Shown here piece after piece: positions 7,914 through 16,270 of a stretch of DNA of 58,024 nucleotides. Positions within the stretch are counted from its first letter, which is position 1; each line of letters begins with the position of its first letter. Origin of the DNA: Bacteroidaceae bacterium. Lineage in GTDB: Bacteria; Bacteroidota; Bacteroidia; Bacteroidales; Bacteroidaceae. The notes beneath the pieces are model-generated. The model was not told the origin of the DNA. It ran no database searches and was given only the letters and a program-made list of their open reading frames with translations. The position numbers and the translations under genes were made by a program. Location of the stretch: positions 1 through 58,024 of the forward strand of contig JAFNXL010000033.1 of the NCBI GenBank assembly GCA_017379075.1. The letters are read 5' to 3'.

Positions 7914-9446
7914 TTAATCTTTATTATTAGGTAATGTTATCACAAATTTAGTTCCCTGTCCCAATTCACTCTGGACACGGATTGTACCATGGTGCAAATC
8001 CACCATTTTCTTCACATAGGCCAATCCAAGGCCAAATCCCTTTACATTGTGTGTATTTCCTGTATGCACACGGTAAAAGCGGTCAAAGATGCGTTTGGTG
8101 TCTTCACGGCTTATTCCAATTCCGTTGTCCTCTATGCAAATGAAAAGGCTGTCCCCCTTATTCCATGTAGACACAATCAGGTGCAGTGGAACATCATCAC
8201 GCCTGTATTTCACCGCATTGTCCATCAAATTGAAAATAATGTTGGTAAAATGCATTTCATCTGCGTTTATAAAAGGATCTATCGCCTCCAGGCGATTTTC
8301 CACCTGGCCACCCTTTTGCGTTACTTTCAGAGACAATGTCTGCACAACGTGGGCAATGATTTCGTTGGCATCCAGTTCTTTCATTTTCAATGCAATGTTA
8401 TCCCGGTCAAAAAGACTCATTTGCAGGACCTTCTCCACTTGAAAACGCAAGCGTTTCGTTTCGTCGTTGATTGCATTTCCCAACCTTTCATACGTCTCGG
8501 TGCTTTTGGTTATCGAATTGTCCGCAAGCATCTGTGCCGCAATCGATATGGTAGACAAGGGTGTCTTGAACTCATGCGTCATGTTGTTGATGAAGTCGTT
8601 CTTCATCTGCGTCACCTTCTTCTGACGAACCACCAGATAGACCGTGATGATAAAAGTAAGGAAAAGCACCATGGTAAATACCATTGCGGGCGAAACCATT
8701 TTAACTATACCCATTATGTATGAGTTCATATCAGGGAAATGCACCTGAACATAGCCCATTTTTCCTGTTGGGTCGTTACGGAAAAGAGTCTGACTGAAAG
8801 TGTACTCGTTTCCCCTTGCCTCGTAATCCGGACAGCGGAATACTTCTCTGCCGTTGGAGGAATAGACCACGAAATGGAATGGCAATGTTATCCCGTTACG
8901 CTCCAAAGCCAATTTCATTGTGTTGTCAAGCATCAGGATGTCCAGACGTTCATGGAATTGTTTTTCCGAAGCACTGTAAAGCACACGCAACACCACCTCA
9001 TCCAATAATTCACGCTCATAGACATAAGCCTTCTTGACAGTTTTCTGAAACTGTTCCGTGGCATGACTCCACAAATCATTTCTGCGTCCGCCCGGCACAG
9101 TAAGTCCCATCACGTTGGGGATTCTGTTCCGCACATTCGGCACATAACCCGTAGCGTTCAAAGCACTATCCACAACTTCATCAATTGACACGTCCAAACT
9201 ATCTTGCGCCATAAACAAGAGGGATTTTGCCTTGTCATGTTCTGCGATGACAGACTGGAGATAAGTAAACGTCTCCATTCGTTCAAGTTCGCGGGAAGCC
9301 TGGTCAAGGCTGCGGTACACGGTTTCATCAAACTGGTCTCGACGCATCTTGACCATCGTATCGGCATAACGCATCTGTAAATACAAGAGTACCAGGAAAG
9401 AAGTACCCATTATTGTACATATAATCCAAATCCAACTTCGTTTCAT
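7914..9446 (-). CDS. rprX: Sensor histidine kinase RprX
   Basis: 510 residues from the ATG at 9446. Order: first membrane helix (about 4-25), a periplasmic sensing domain (about 26-245), second membrane helix (about 253-273), HisKA with phospho-acceptor H291 (MTHEFKTPLS) and HATPase with NAVKYR, DNGIGIS and GFGLGLAY boxes. It should phosphorylate RprY. An in-frame ATG exists 21 bp further upstream, but it lies upstream of the predicted transcription start, so 9446 is preferred. Divergence from the EF-G2 gene is blocked by a terminator, giving rprXY its own promoter. Confidence 0.9.
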   Translation of the reverse strand: MKRSWIWIICTIMGTSFLVLLYLQMRYADTMVKMRRDQFDETVYRSLDQASRELERMETFTYLQSVIAEHDKAKSLLFMAQDSLDVSIDEVVDSALNATGYVPNVRNRIPNVMGLTVPGGRRNDLWSHATEQFQKTVKKAYVYERELLDEVVLRVLYSASEKQFHERLDILMLDNTMKLALERNGITLPFHFVVYSSNGREVFRCPDYEARGNEYTFSQTLFRNDPTGKMGYVQVHFPDMNSYIMGIVKMVSPAMVFTMVLFLTFIITVYLVVRQKKVTQMKNDFINNMTHEFKTPLSTISIAAQMLADNSITKSTETYERLGNAINDETKRLRFQVEKVLQMSLFDRDNIALKMKELDANEIIAHVVQTLSLKVTQKGGQVENRLEAIDPFINADEMHFTNIIFNLMDNAVKYRRDDVPLHLIVSTWNKGDSLFICIEDNGIGISREDTKRIFDRFYRVHTGNTHNVKGFGLGLAYVKKMVDLHHGTIRVQSELGQGTKFVITLPNNKD

Positions 9447-9451
9447 AAAAA

Positions 9452-9482
9452 CAAAGATATTTATCATAAATAAACAAACAAA
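9452..9482 (-). promoter_or_regulatory. rprXY promoter
   Basis: On the minus strand TATCTTTG (9452-9459) and TTTG (9479-9482) are separated by 19 bp, a textbook Bacteroidetes promoter. The -7 box ends 5 bp before the rprX ATG, implying a leaderless or nearly leaderless mRNA. Confidence 0.7.
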
Positions 9483-9512
9483 AAAAACGGTGCAAAAAAA
9501 TGCACCGTTTTT
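9483..9512 (-). terminator. Terminator of the fusA2 gene
   Basis: AAAAACGGTGCA (9483-9494) pairs with TGCACCGTTTTT (9501-9512), a 12-bp perfect stem with a 6-nt loop. On the minus strand it is followed by T residues. It isolates fusA2 from rprX. Confidence 0.85.
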
Positions 9513-9552
9513 AACATATTTAAGATTTTAAAGCAATATGATTGCGATTTTA

Positions 9553-11706
9553 TCAATCTTCCGCTGCACTTGCATACGCAGCAATTAACTTTTGCTGTAC
9601 ATCGCCAGGGACCAGTTCATAGCTTGCAAACTTCATAATAAAGCTGGCACGTCCACCGGTAAGGCTGCTCAATGCCGTGCTGTAGCTTGACATTTCCTTA
9701 AGCGGAGCCTTGGCTGTAAGTTTTTCGTATCCACTTTCGCTGGTCATGCCCACAATCATGGCACGGCGACCCTGCAAATCACTCATTACATCACCCATCT
9801 TATCGCTGGGAACAAATACTTCCACATCATAAATGGGCTCCAGAATCTTAGGACCTGCCTCCTTGAAGGCCTGAGCAAACGCCTGACGTCCTGCGAGCAT
9901 GAACGAAAGTTCGTTGCTGTCCACCGGGTGCATCTTTCCATCGTAAACAATCACGCGCACATCGCGGGCATAGCATCCAGTAAGGGGGCCTTGTTCCATA
10001 CGCTGCATGATACCCTTCAGAATTGCAGGCATGAAGCGTGTATCAATGGCTCCACCTACCACACTATTGATGAATACCAACTTGCCGCCCCATTCAAGAT
10101 TAACCTCTTCTTTGCTCTTGGCGTTGATGCGGTATTCCTGACCTCCGAAACGATACACATCAGGATCGGGCATTCCCTCATAATAAGGTTCTACAATAAG
10201 GTGTACTTCTCCAAACTGTCCGGCACCACCAGACTGTTTCTTGTGACGGTAATCTGCGCGTGCAGACTTGGTAATGGTCTCGCGGTAAGGGATCTTGGGT
10301 TCGTCAAAGACAATCTGAATCTTGTCATTGTTTTCCATACGCCATTTCAAGGTACGCAAGTGGAATTCACCCTGTCCGTGAACGATAATCTGCTTCAACT
10401 CCTTGCTTTGTTCAATCTGCCATGTGGGATCCTCCTCACGCATCTTCTGCAAGGCATTCATCATCTTCTCGGTCTCCTGCTCGTTTACGGCACGAATGGC
10501 ACGGCTATACTTGGCATTGGGATACTTGATGAAGTTGAAACGGTTCTCGCAATCCTTTCCATTCAGCGTATTTCCGGTCTTCACATCCTTCAGTTTAACG
10601 GTACATCCGATGTCACCAGCCACAAGTTCTTCCACCTTGATACGGTTTGCACCGGCACAGCAGAACAACTGAGCCATACGCTCCTTGCTACCACGGTCTG
10701 CGTTAGCCAGATCAGCACCTTCATGAATGGTACCGCTCATCACCTTGAAGTACTGTACTTCTCCGATGTGGGGTTCCATGGCGGTCTTGAAGAAGAACAG
10801 GCTGGTCGGTCCGTTGGGATCGGGTGCAACTTCTTCGCCGCGGGTATTGAATACCTTGGGCATTTCATCAACGAAGGGAACCACATTACCCAGAAATTCC
10901 ATCAAACGACGCACACCCATATCCTTACCTGCACATACGCAGAATACGGGGAACATTCCTCTTGATGCCAATCCCTTGCGGATACCTTCGCGCATTTCAT
11001 CCTCAGTCAGTGCTTCAGACTCGAAGAATTTCTCCATCAAAGTCTCATCGTGCTCGGCAGCAGCTTCCACCAATGCCTTGTGCATTTCCATTGCCTTGTC
11101 CATTTCTTCTGCAGGCACATCCTCAATGGTAGGCGCACCGCCTTCGGGACCCCATGAATATTTTTTCATGAGCAGCACGTCAATCACGGCATTGAAGCCA
11201 GGACCGGTAGTCAAAGGATATTGAATGGGCACAACCTTGGGGCCATAGATAGATGTCAGCTGATCCAGTATCTGGTCGTAGTCACAATTCTCGTCATCGA
11301 GTTGGTTCACCAGGAAAATCACAGGCTTGCCCAACTTTTCCGTATAGCGGAAATGGTTCTGGGTACCCACTTCAACGCCGTTTGCGCCCTTCAGCAACAA
11401 AATGGCGGTATCTGTTACGTTCAATGCGGTCAACGCTGCACCCACAAAGTCATCACTTCCGGGACAGTCGATGATATTCAGCTTCTTGCCGTTCCATTCC
11501 ACATGATATACTGTAGAGAATACAGAATATCCGTATTCATGTTCTACGGGGAAATAGTCACTTACAGTATTATTTTGCGTGATACGTCCACGACGCTTGA
11601 TGATGCCAGCTTCATACAAAAGTGACTCTGTAAGGGTTGTCTTGCCCGAGCCGTCATTGCCAAGCAAGGCAATGTTCTTGATTTCGTTCGTTTTGTAAAC
11701 TTTCAT
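9553..11706 (-). CDS. fusA2: Elongation factor G paralog EF-G2
   Basis: 717 residues with all EF-G domains. The P-loop region is GNDGSGKTT (16-24) rather than the usual HIDAGKTT. G3 reads DCPGSDDF (80-87) where canonical EF-G has DTPGHVDF, so the catalytic His is Ser84. G4 is NQLD (133-136) instead of NKMD. Domains II-V follow, including the SGGAGQFGEV and domain IV/V core. EF-G2 of Bacteroides thetaiotaomicron is reported to catalyse translocation without GTP hydrolysis and to help under starvation in the gut. The replaced His fits this. Compare PrfC in this window, which keeps DTPGHQDF. Single-gene transcript bounded by promoter and terminator. Confidence 0.9.
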   Translation of the reverse strand: MKVYKTNEIKNIALLGNDGSGKTTLTESLLYEAGIIKRRGRITQNNTVSDYFPVEHEYGYSVFSTVYHVEWNGKKLNIIDCPGSDDFVGAALTALNVTDTAILLLKGANGVEVGTQNHFRYTEKLGKPVIFLVNQLDDENCDYDQILDQLTSIYGPKVVPIQYPLTTGPGFNAVIDVLLMKKYSWGPEGGAPTIEDVPAEEMDKAMEMHKALVEAAAEHDETLMEKFFESEALTEDEMREGIRKGLASRGMFPVFCVCAGKDMGVRRLMEFLGNVVPFVDEMPKVFNTRGEEVAPDPNGPTSLFFFKTAMEPHIGEVQYFKVMSGTIHEGADLANADRGSKERMAQLFCCAGANRIKVEELVAGDIGCTVKLKDVKTGNTLNGKDCENRFNFIKYPNAKYSRAIRAVNEQETEKMMNALQKMREEDPTWQIEQSKELKQIIVHGQGEFHLRTLKWRMENNDKIQIVFDEPKIPYRETITKSARADYRHKKQSGGAGQFGEVHLIVEPYYEGMPDPDVYRFGGQEYRINAKSKEEVNLEWGGKLVFINSVVGGAIDTRFMPAILKGIMQRMEQGPLTGCYARDVRVIVYDGKMHPVDSNELSFMLAGRQAFAQAFKEAGPKILEPIYDVEVFVPSDKMGDVMSDLQGRRAMIVGMTSESGYEKLTAKAPLKEMSSYSTALSSLTGGRASFIMKFASYELVPGDVQQKLIAAYASAAED

Positions 11707-11784
11707 TTTACTTTCGGTATTATTATAGGGTTATTTCTAAATTTTCGGGCATAAAATTAGCAAGTATTTCTGGATTATCCCTAA

Positions 11785-11792
11785 CAAAATTA
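11785..11792 (-). promoter_or_regulatory. fusA2 promoter -7 box
   Basis: TAATTTTG on the minus strand matches TAnnTTTG; it predicts a leader of about 70 nt. No clear -33 element is present, which would fit activator dependence (EF-G2 of B. thetaiotaomicron is induced by the carbon-starvation regulator Cur/BT4338), but this is inference. Confidence 0.45.
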
Positions 11793-11829
11793 TATGTTAT
11801 ACAACATAAAATGGGAAAGTAAGGTTTTT

Positions 11830-12942
11830 TTAACGCATTAAATCGCTCATTATGTCATCCGAAACGAATATTCCGCTTTCTTCTATACGCAGAATTCCGT
11901 TTTCAAGTGTCATTTTGCCCGATTTTAGATGCACTTCAGCCATACGAAGACAATAGCGGCGGTTTTCCGGGGAAAGAAGCTCAAGCGGAAGCCCGTCACA
12001 AGTACGCAGACGGGTCATGACAAGCTCGTCATATAATTCATCGTCGTTAAGAATTTCCTTTCCGTGAGGCACATCTCCAGCTGCATTGACATAGGCTTTC
12101 AACTGCGCATCATTCCATCGTCTACATCTTGCGCCATCGTAAGAATGTGCTCCCGGTCCGAAACCCCAGTACGGTTCTTGTTTCCAGTAACTGCTGTTAT
12201 GACGAGAACGTTTTCCTGGTAATGCAAAGTTTGAAATTTCATAATGTTCCATTCCCATTGCAGATGCCCGCTGGCAAAGTTCCTCATACATCTGCAATGA
12301 AAGTTCCTCATCCGCCTCCTCCACTTTTCCGGCCTCGCGCAAGCGGAAAAGTTCCGTTCCTTGCTCATACTGAAGGGCGTATGCGCTAAGGTGAGGGGTA
12401 TTCATTTCTTCTATCCTGTCCAGGTCGGCACGCCACATCTCCAAATCCTGTCCGGGCAGACCATATATAAGGTCAAGACTCAAATTCGTGTATCCCGCCT
12501 CTCGGCACGCCTCCACCGCTTCCTTTGCCTGTGCGGCAGTATGCCGACGACGCAGCAAAGACAGCAAGGCATCGTCGAAAGTCTGTACGCCCATGCTGAT
12601 CCTGTTTACTGGAGTATGCAGCAAAGTTTCCAGCCACAAAGGAGTCACATCGTCCGGATTCGCCTCCACCGTCACTTCCGCATCGGCTTTCATGCAAAAA
12701 AGCCCTGTCACCACATCCAACAGACGGCGCAACATGACCGGTGAAAGTTGGCTGGGCGTTCCACCACCCAAGTACAGGGTATCAAGCTGCACATTCCCCA
12801 CCTCGTGTCGCCTGGCCCGCATCTCGCGTTCCAGGGCATACAAGTATTGCGACTTCCATTCCTCACTCAAAGTGGTGGAATAGAAGTCGCAATATGCACA
12901 GCGCGACTGGCAAAAGGGAACATGAATGTAAATCCCGGCCAC
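11830..12942 (-). CDS. hemW: Radical-SAM heme chaperone HemW
   Basis: 370 residues. It opens with MAGIYIHVPFCQSRCAYCDF: the cluster motif CxxxCxxC is C11, C15 and C18. GGGTPSQL, VEANPDD, RISMGVQTF and SLDLIYGLPGQ are the conserved SAM-barrel segments, and the HemN C-terminal region follows. Having four cysteine-like positions limited to CQSRCAYC (not CNRHCLYCxC) favours HemW, a heme-binding chaperone, over the coproporphyrinogen dehydrogenase HemN. The start is 2 bp from the DUF4827 stop, so the two are co-transcribed. Confidence 0.9.
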   Translation of the reverse strand: MAGIYIHVPFCQSRCAYCDFYSTTLSEEWKSQYLYALEREMRARRHEVGNVQLDTLYLGGGTPSQLSPVMLRRLLDVVTGLFCMKADAEVTVEANPDDVTPLWLETLLHTPVNRISMGVQTFDDALLSLLRRRHTAAQAKEAVEACREAGYTNLSLDLIYGLPGQDLEMWRADLDRIEEMNTPHLSAYALQYEQGTELFRLREAGKVEEADEELSLQMYEELCQRASAMGMEHYEISNFALPGKRSRHNSSYWKQEPYWGFGPGAHSYDGARCRRWNDAQLKAYVNAAGDVPHGKEILNDDELYDELVMTRLRTCDGLPLELLSPENRRYCLRMAEVHLKSGKMTLENGILRIEESGIFVSDDIMSDLMR

Positions 12943-12944
12943 GC

Positions 12945-13652
12945 TTATTCTCTCATTTCCTGATAAGTGATTTCATAGAAGCAAGGGTAGACATTGTTGG
13001 TGGCATCCGTCTGCCCCTCTGAGTGAGGCACAATGATTCTTACCTTTGCAATACCCTCGTTCTCCGCTTTTTGGCGGCCCAGATTTATATAGTTCAGCGG
13101 AACGAGCCAGCCGTTCGGCACACTGATATTCTTGTAAATCATATACATGGCACCGCCGCCGTTCAGCGTGGTGTTAAAACTTGCCGTGATGGAACCGCTG
13201 TTATTGCTCACGTCCAACACCTCGGGATTCGTTGCCCAATAAGGAGTCTGGTTGCTGGTCTGCAAGCTGTCGCCCAAAATATTGTATTCATAATAGCGGC
13301 AGATTACACGCTTTGACTCACCGCTTCTGATGGGCTCGCCAGGACCCTTGCGTACAATCTGCATATACACTCCAGTGTTAGTGAAAAGCACATACTCGTT
13401 CTCATCCAGATTGGTTACAGAGTCCTGAGCCAGGAACTGCTGTTCGGTAATCACCTTTATCTTGCCCGTACTCAGCAACGTATCACCTTGAGCATCCAAC
13501 AATGTCAGATTGCGGCTCAGGAAACCAGCAATAGCCTTGCGTTCCTTTTCTTTCTGGTCAGCATAGGTCTCGTCCTCATCGCAGGACCACAATGCTGTGG
13601 CAACCGTACAAAGCGCCACACACACAAACAAGTATTTCTTTATCTTCATCAT
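12945..13652 (-). CDS. DUF4827 lipoprotein
   Basis: 235 residues from the ATG at 13652. A signal peptide (MMKIKKYLFVCVALCTVA) ends at a lipobox (LWSC) followed by DEDETYADQKEKERKAI, which I recognise as the start of DUF4827, a Bacteroidales lipoprotein family of unknown function. The mature part has ENEYVLFTNTGVYMQIVRKG and GESKRVICRYYEYNI, resembling FKBP-like beta folds, though no catalytic role can be assigned. A GTG at 13670 is in frame but sits inside the -7 box, so ATG 13652 (or the next ATG) is the true start. It lies between nrnA and hemW. Confidence 0.82.
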   Translation of the reverse strand: MMKIKKYLFVCVALCTVATALWSCDEDETYADQKEKERKAIAGFLSRNLTLLDAQGDTLLSTGKIKVITEQQFLAQDSVTNLDENEYVLFTNTGVYMQIVRKGPGEPIRSGESKRVICRYYEYNILGDSLQTSNQTPYWATNPEVLDVSNNSGSITASFNTTLNGGGAMYMIYKNISVPNGWLVPLNYINLGRQKAENEGIAKVRIIVPHSEGQTDATNNVYPCFYEITYQEMRE

Positions 13653-13669
13653 TTTCTTGGATTTGGGCA

Positions 13670-13677
13670 CAAAGTTA
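13670..13677 (-). promoter_or_regulatory. Promoter -7 box for DUF4827-hemW
   Basis: TAACTTTG on the minus strand, an exact TAnnTTTG match, 17 bp before the ATG; CTTG at 13696-13699 may serve as -33 (18-bp spacing). Confidence 0.6.
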
Positions 13678-13751
13678 GCAATAAAAAGCGGATTGCAAGC
13701 CTTCCAGTCCTAAAAAACACTTTTTTTTAACAAGTTTCGTCTTCTGTACGC

Positions 13752-14783
13752 TCACTTCAACAAGGTTTCGTAGGCACGGATGGCATTTTTAACCGTCTTC
13801 ACCGCCTCTTCCATATTGCATTGCAGACGCCCGCCGCTCGCGTTCTTGTGGCCGCCACCGTTGAAGAAACGGGCCGCCATTTCGTTGCACGGAAAATCAT
13901 CCACACTTCGCAGGCTCACCTTTATCACTCCGGGATGCTCCGTGTCTTCGGCAAGGAACACACTCAGCCTCATGCCCATAATCTGCAAGGGCATGTTGAC
14001 AAAGCCTTCCGTGTCTCCGTTCTTAATTCCGAAAAGACGCCTTTCGCTGTTGGTCAACGTCATGATACTGGCATGCATCTGAGGCACCAATTCCATCTTC
14101 ACATACAGCATGTACCCCATCAGCTTCATGCGGGCTGGCGAAGCCGTCCAGAACACGTTCCGGTAAATCTTGTCCTTGTCGATACCACACGCCAGCAGCT
14201 TGCCTATACACTCGTACACGGCAGGTCGGTTGCTGGCATAGGTGAAGGCGCCCGTGTCACACATCATGGCCGTATAGATGCACACAGCCTCGTCATGACT
14301 GATGTGCTCCAACTCGCCCATCTGGTCAAGCAAATGACACCACACTTCGGCCGTGGCACACATTTCCGGACGCGATGCCACTATCTGGCAAAAGTCAGAA
14401 GGAGCCGTGTGATGGTCTATCATGATTTTCGGAGCAGGATTGTCCATTACTGTCTCTTGCAGTCCCATCAATCGGGACGGATCGTTGAAGTCGGCCACCA
14501 GGAACAGGTCGGCAGCCTTTACCACATCCGCCACTTCTGCCTCGTGCCGGGCATATACTTTCACCTCTGTTGCGCCAGGCAGCCACCTGAGAAAGTCGGG
14601 GAAAGAAGTGGGCACAACCACCTGCACATCTTTTCCCTCCCGAGACAAATATTTTTTCATCGCGAGGGAAGAGCCCAGGGCATCTCCGTCGGGGTTAACA
14701 TGCGCACAGATTACTATGTGCTGTGCTTCTGCGGTAAGTTGTCGGAAGCAGGACAAGGCCTCCTCACTCAGTATCTTTTCCAT
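13752..14783 (-). CDS. nrnA: DHH-family phosphoesterase, NrnA-type oligoribonuclease / pAp phosphatase
   Basis: 343 residues. The DHH domain has HVNPDGDALGS (28-38), VADFNDPSR (metal Asp) and the DHH triad D123-H125; the DHHA1 domain ends with FFNGGGHKNASGG, which binds substrate. NrnA enzymes degrade short RNA oligomers and dephosphorylate 3'-phosphoadenosine 5'-phosphate in the cytoplasm. Residues 39-51 are encoded by DNA that closely matches the dispersed 22-bp-period repeat of this window. The gene is 99 bp upstream of DUF4827, which has its own promoter. Confidence 0.9.
   Translation of the reverse strand: MEKILSEEALSCFRQLTAEAQHIVICAHVNPDGDALGSSLAMKKYLSREGKDVQVVVPTSFPDFLRWLPGATEVKVYARHEAEVADVVKAADLFLVADFNDPSRLMGLQETVMDNPAPKIMIDHHTAPSDFCQIVASRPEMCATAEVWCHLLDQMGELEHISHDEAVCIYTAMMCDTGAFTYASNRPAVYECIGKLLACGIDKDKIYRNVFWTASPARMKLMGYMLYVKMELVPQMHASIMTLTNSERRLFGIKNGDTEGFVNMPLQIMGMRLSVFLAEDTEHPGVIKVSLRSVDDFPCNEMAARFFNGGGHKNASGGRLQCNMEEAVKTVKNAIRAYETLLK
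14633..14671. repeat. Diverged copy of the 22-bp-period repeat inside nrnA
   Basis: By eye 32 of 39 bases match copy A (4538-4576), including TTCCCTCCCGAG and the AAATATTTTT spacer, and the 22-bp offset between half-units is kept. It encodes NrnA residues 39-51 without breaking the frame. Confidence 0.5.
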
Positions 14784-14812
14784 ACATTTATATACATTAT
14801 ATTATATATAGG

Positions 14813-16117
14813 TTAAAACGCGGCCTTGATGATGTAAGGCACACCGTTGAGCACATCCACACGCCCCGTATACTGATGGCCGTAAGGCGAATCCACGGTA
14901 TCCACCGTTGTGTGGCAGAAGACAGACACATACAATTTGCCATGTTTGGGGTTGGGGATGCGTATTTCCTTTGCAAAAGTGGAACTGACGTTCCTATAAC
15001 CGGCATTCTCCATCTTGGGGAAAGGGTCATATCCTGCACACAGATACATGGCATAGTCGGAATAGCCCAACACCGGTTCCAGGCTCAACACCACTTCCCG
15101 GCTTCCCTTGGGCACATCCACCACAAAATAGTGGTACTGCCTGTCACCAATGCGGGTATAGTCAGGATTCTGGTCACTTGTGCGGCATGTCATCTTCCTT
15201 GGCTCACCGTTCTTCAACTCGCCTTTCAATCGGGGCGTGCCGTTTCCGTCCAAGGCATAACGCACCATGGCGCACATCAAATCCAGTCTTTCGCCCGAAG
15301 AATTTCCCTCGGGATGGGAGCCGCAGGCTATCACACGCCCGGTATACTCATTGGCCTTGTAGGCCCATATACCCGCCTGCTTGTTGATGTCGCGCTTCAG
15401 TTCCCTGCCCTCTGTGTCATAGCGCAGGAGCACTTCCGTCTCTTTTGGCCATGCGCTGTCCGTCAAAGCGTAACAGCCATTGTTGTGATACACACTGTCC
15501 ACTCGGTGGTCGCCACCAAAGTCGTCATATTTCAGCAAAGGCGATTTGGAGTCCAGAGTCAGCCCGGTGCGCGAATCCGACAAAGCCGTGCTTAACGTAT
15601 GTCCGGGCCAGATGCCCAGATAACAGTCTGTATGGTGTATCTGGCCGTCCTTGCCCAATGCCCCGGCACTTGTCAGGAAAGCCCCTGCACACGAGCCCAC
15701 ATAACTGCCTCCGTTGCGCACAAAGGTGCGTATGTTCTGACGTCCAGCCTCGCCCAAAGAAGCACCGTGCCGAGCCGCACCACCACCGTTCATGAAAATC
15801 ATTCTGAAACGGGGTTGCCCGTCGGGATACAACAGGATGCCGTTCTCGTCCATGGCATTTCCGCCCAGCAGTTCCAGTTGGAAGATAGAGTCGGCCGCAT
15901 TGTAGGCACTCTTCCCGTCCAGTTTGTGCGATGAGCAGGTCAGATAGTCCATCGTCAGATTCAGCACTGTGGCAGAGGGCAAGGTTGTGCGCGAACTCAC
16001 GCTTATGCCTCCGTCCATGAAAATGTCCTTGTAATATCCACGCTGTGCCAAGGCAGGCACGCAAAGCGCCAGCCCCAACAAAAGAGTGGAGAGTCTGGAT
16101 TTTCCTTTCTTCATCAT
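14813..16117 (-). CDS. Secreted class-I glutamine-amidotransferase-like protein
   Basis: 434 residues from the ATG at 16117. It has a signal peptide (MMKKGKSRLSTLLLGLALCVPALAQ) and then FMDGGISVSS. A flavodoxin-like GATase1 domain follows with MIFMNGGGAARHGASLG and the nucleophile elbow GSCAGAF (C143), like the biotin-protein-ligase N-terminal (BPL_N) family. The C-terminal 150 residues look like a beta-sandwich with PNPKHGKLYVSVFC. The enzyme would act in the periplasm; substrate unknown, possibly a peptide or amide. Longer starts exist (16141, 16201) but 16201 precedes the likely transcription start near 16156. It is 29 bp from nrnA and on the same strand. Confidence 0.75.
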   Translation of the reverse strand: MMKKGKSRLSTLLLGLALCVPALAQRGYYKDIFMDGGISVSSRTTLPSATVLNLTMDYLTCSSHKLDGKSAYNAADSIFQLELLGGNAMDENGILLYPDGQPRFRMIFMNGGGAARHGASLGEAGRQNIRTFVRNGGSYVGSCAGAFLTSAGALGKDGQIHHTDCYLGIWPGHTLSTALSDSRTGLTLDSKSPLLKYDDFGGDHRVDSVYHNNGCYALTDSAWPKETEVLLRYDTEGRELKRDINKQAGIWAYKANEYTGRVIACGSHPEGNSSGERLDLMCAMVRYALDGNGTPRLKGELKNGEPRKMTCRTSDQNPDYTRIGDRQYHYFVVDVPKGSREVVLSLEPVLGYSDYAMYLCAGYDPFPKMENAGYRNVSSTFAKEIRIPNPKHGKLYVSVFCHTTVDTVDSPYGHQYTGRVDVLNGVPYIIKAAF

Positions 16118-16236
16118 TCTATATCCGTTTTCTGTAAACATGGGGACGTCTTGCCTATAATTGCAAAGTTCACACAAAATTACATAAAAATACAATACCA
16201 CGGAATTATTCCATAAAATATCTCAGCTTTTTGTCG

Positions 16237-16244
16237 TAACTTTG
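16237..16244 (+). promoter_or_regulatory. fmt promoter -7 box
   Basis: TAACTTTG, an exact TAnnTTTG match, 26 bp before the fmt ATG. On the other strand GAACTTTG at 16162-16169 is a one-mismatch box for the divergent GATase-like gene. Confidence 0.6.
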
Positions 16245-16270
16245 CACGCAAAGAACATAAAAAAAGACAC

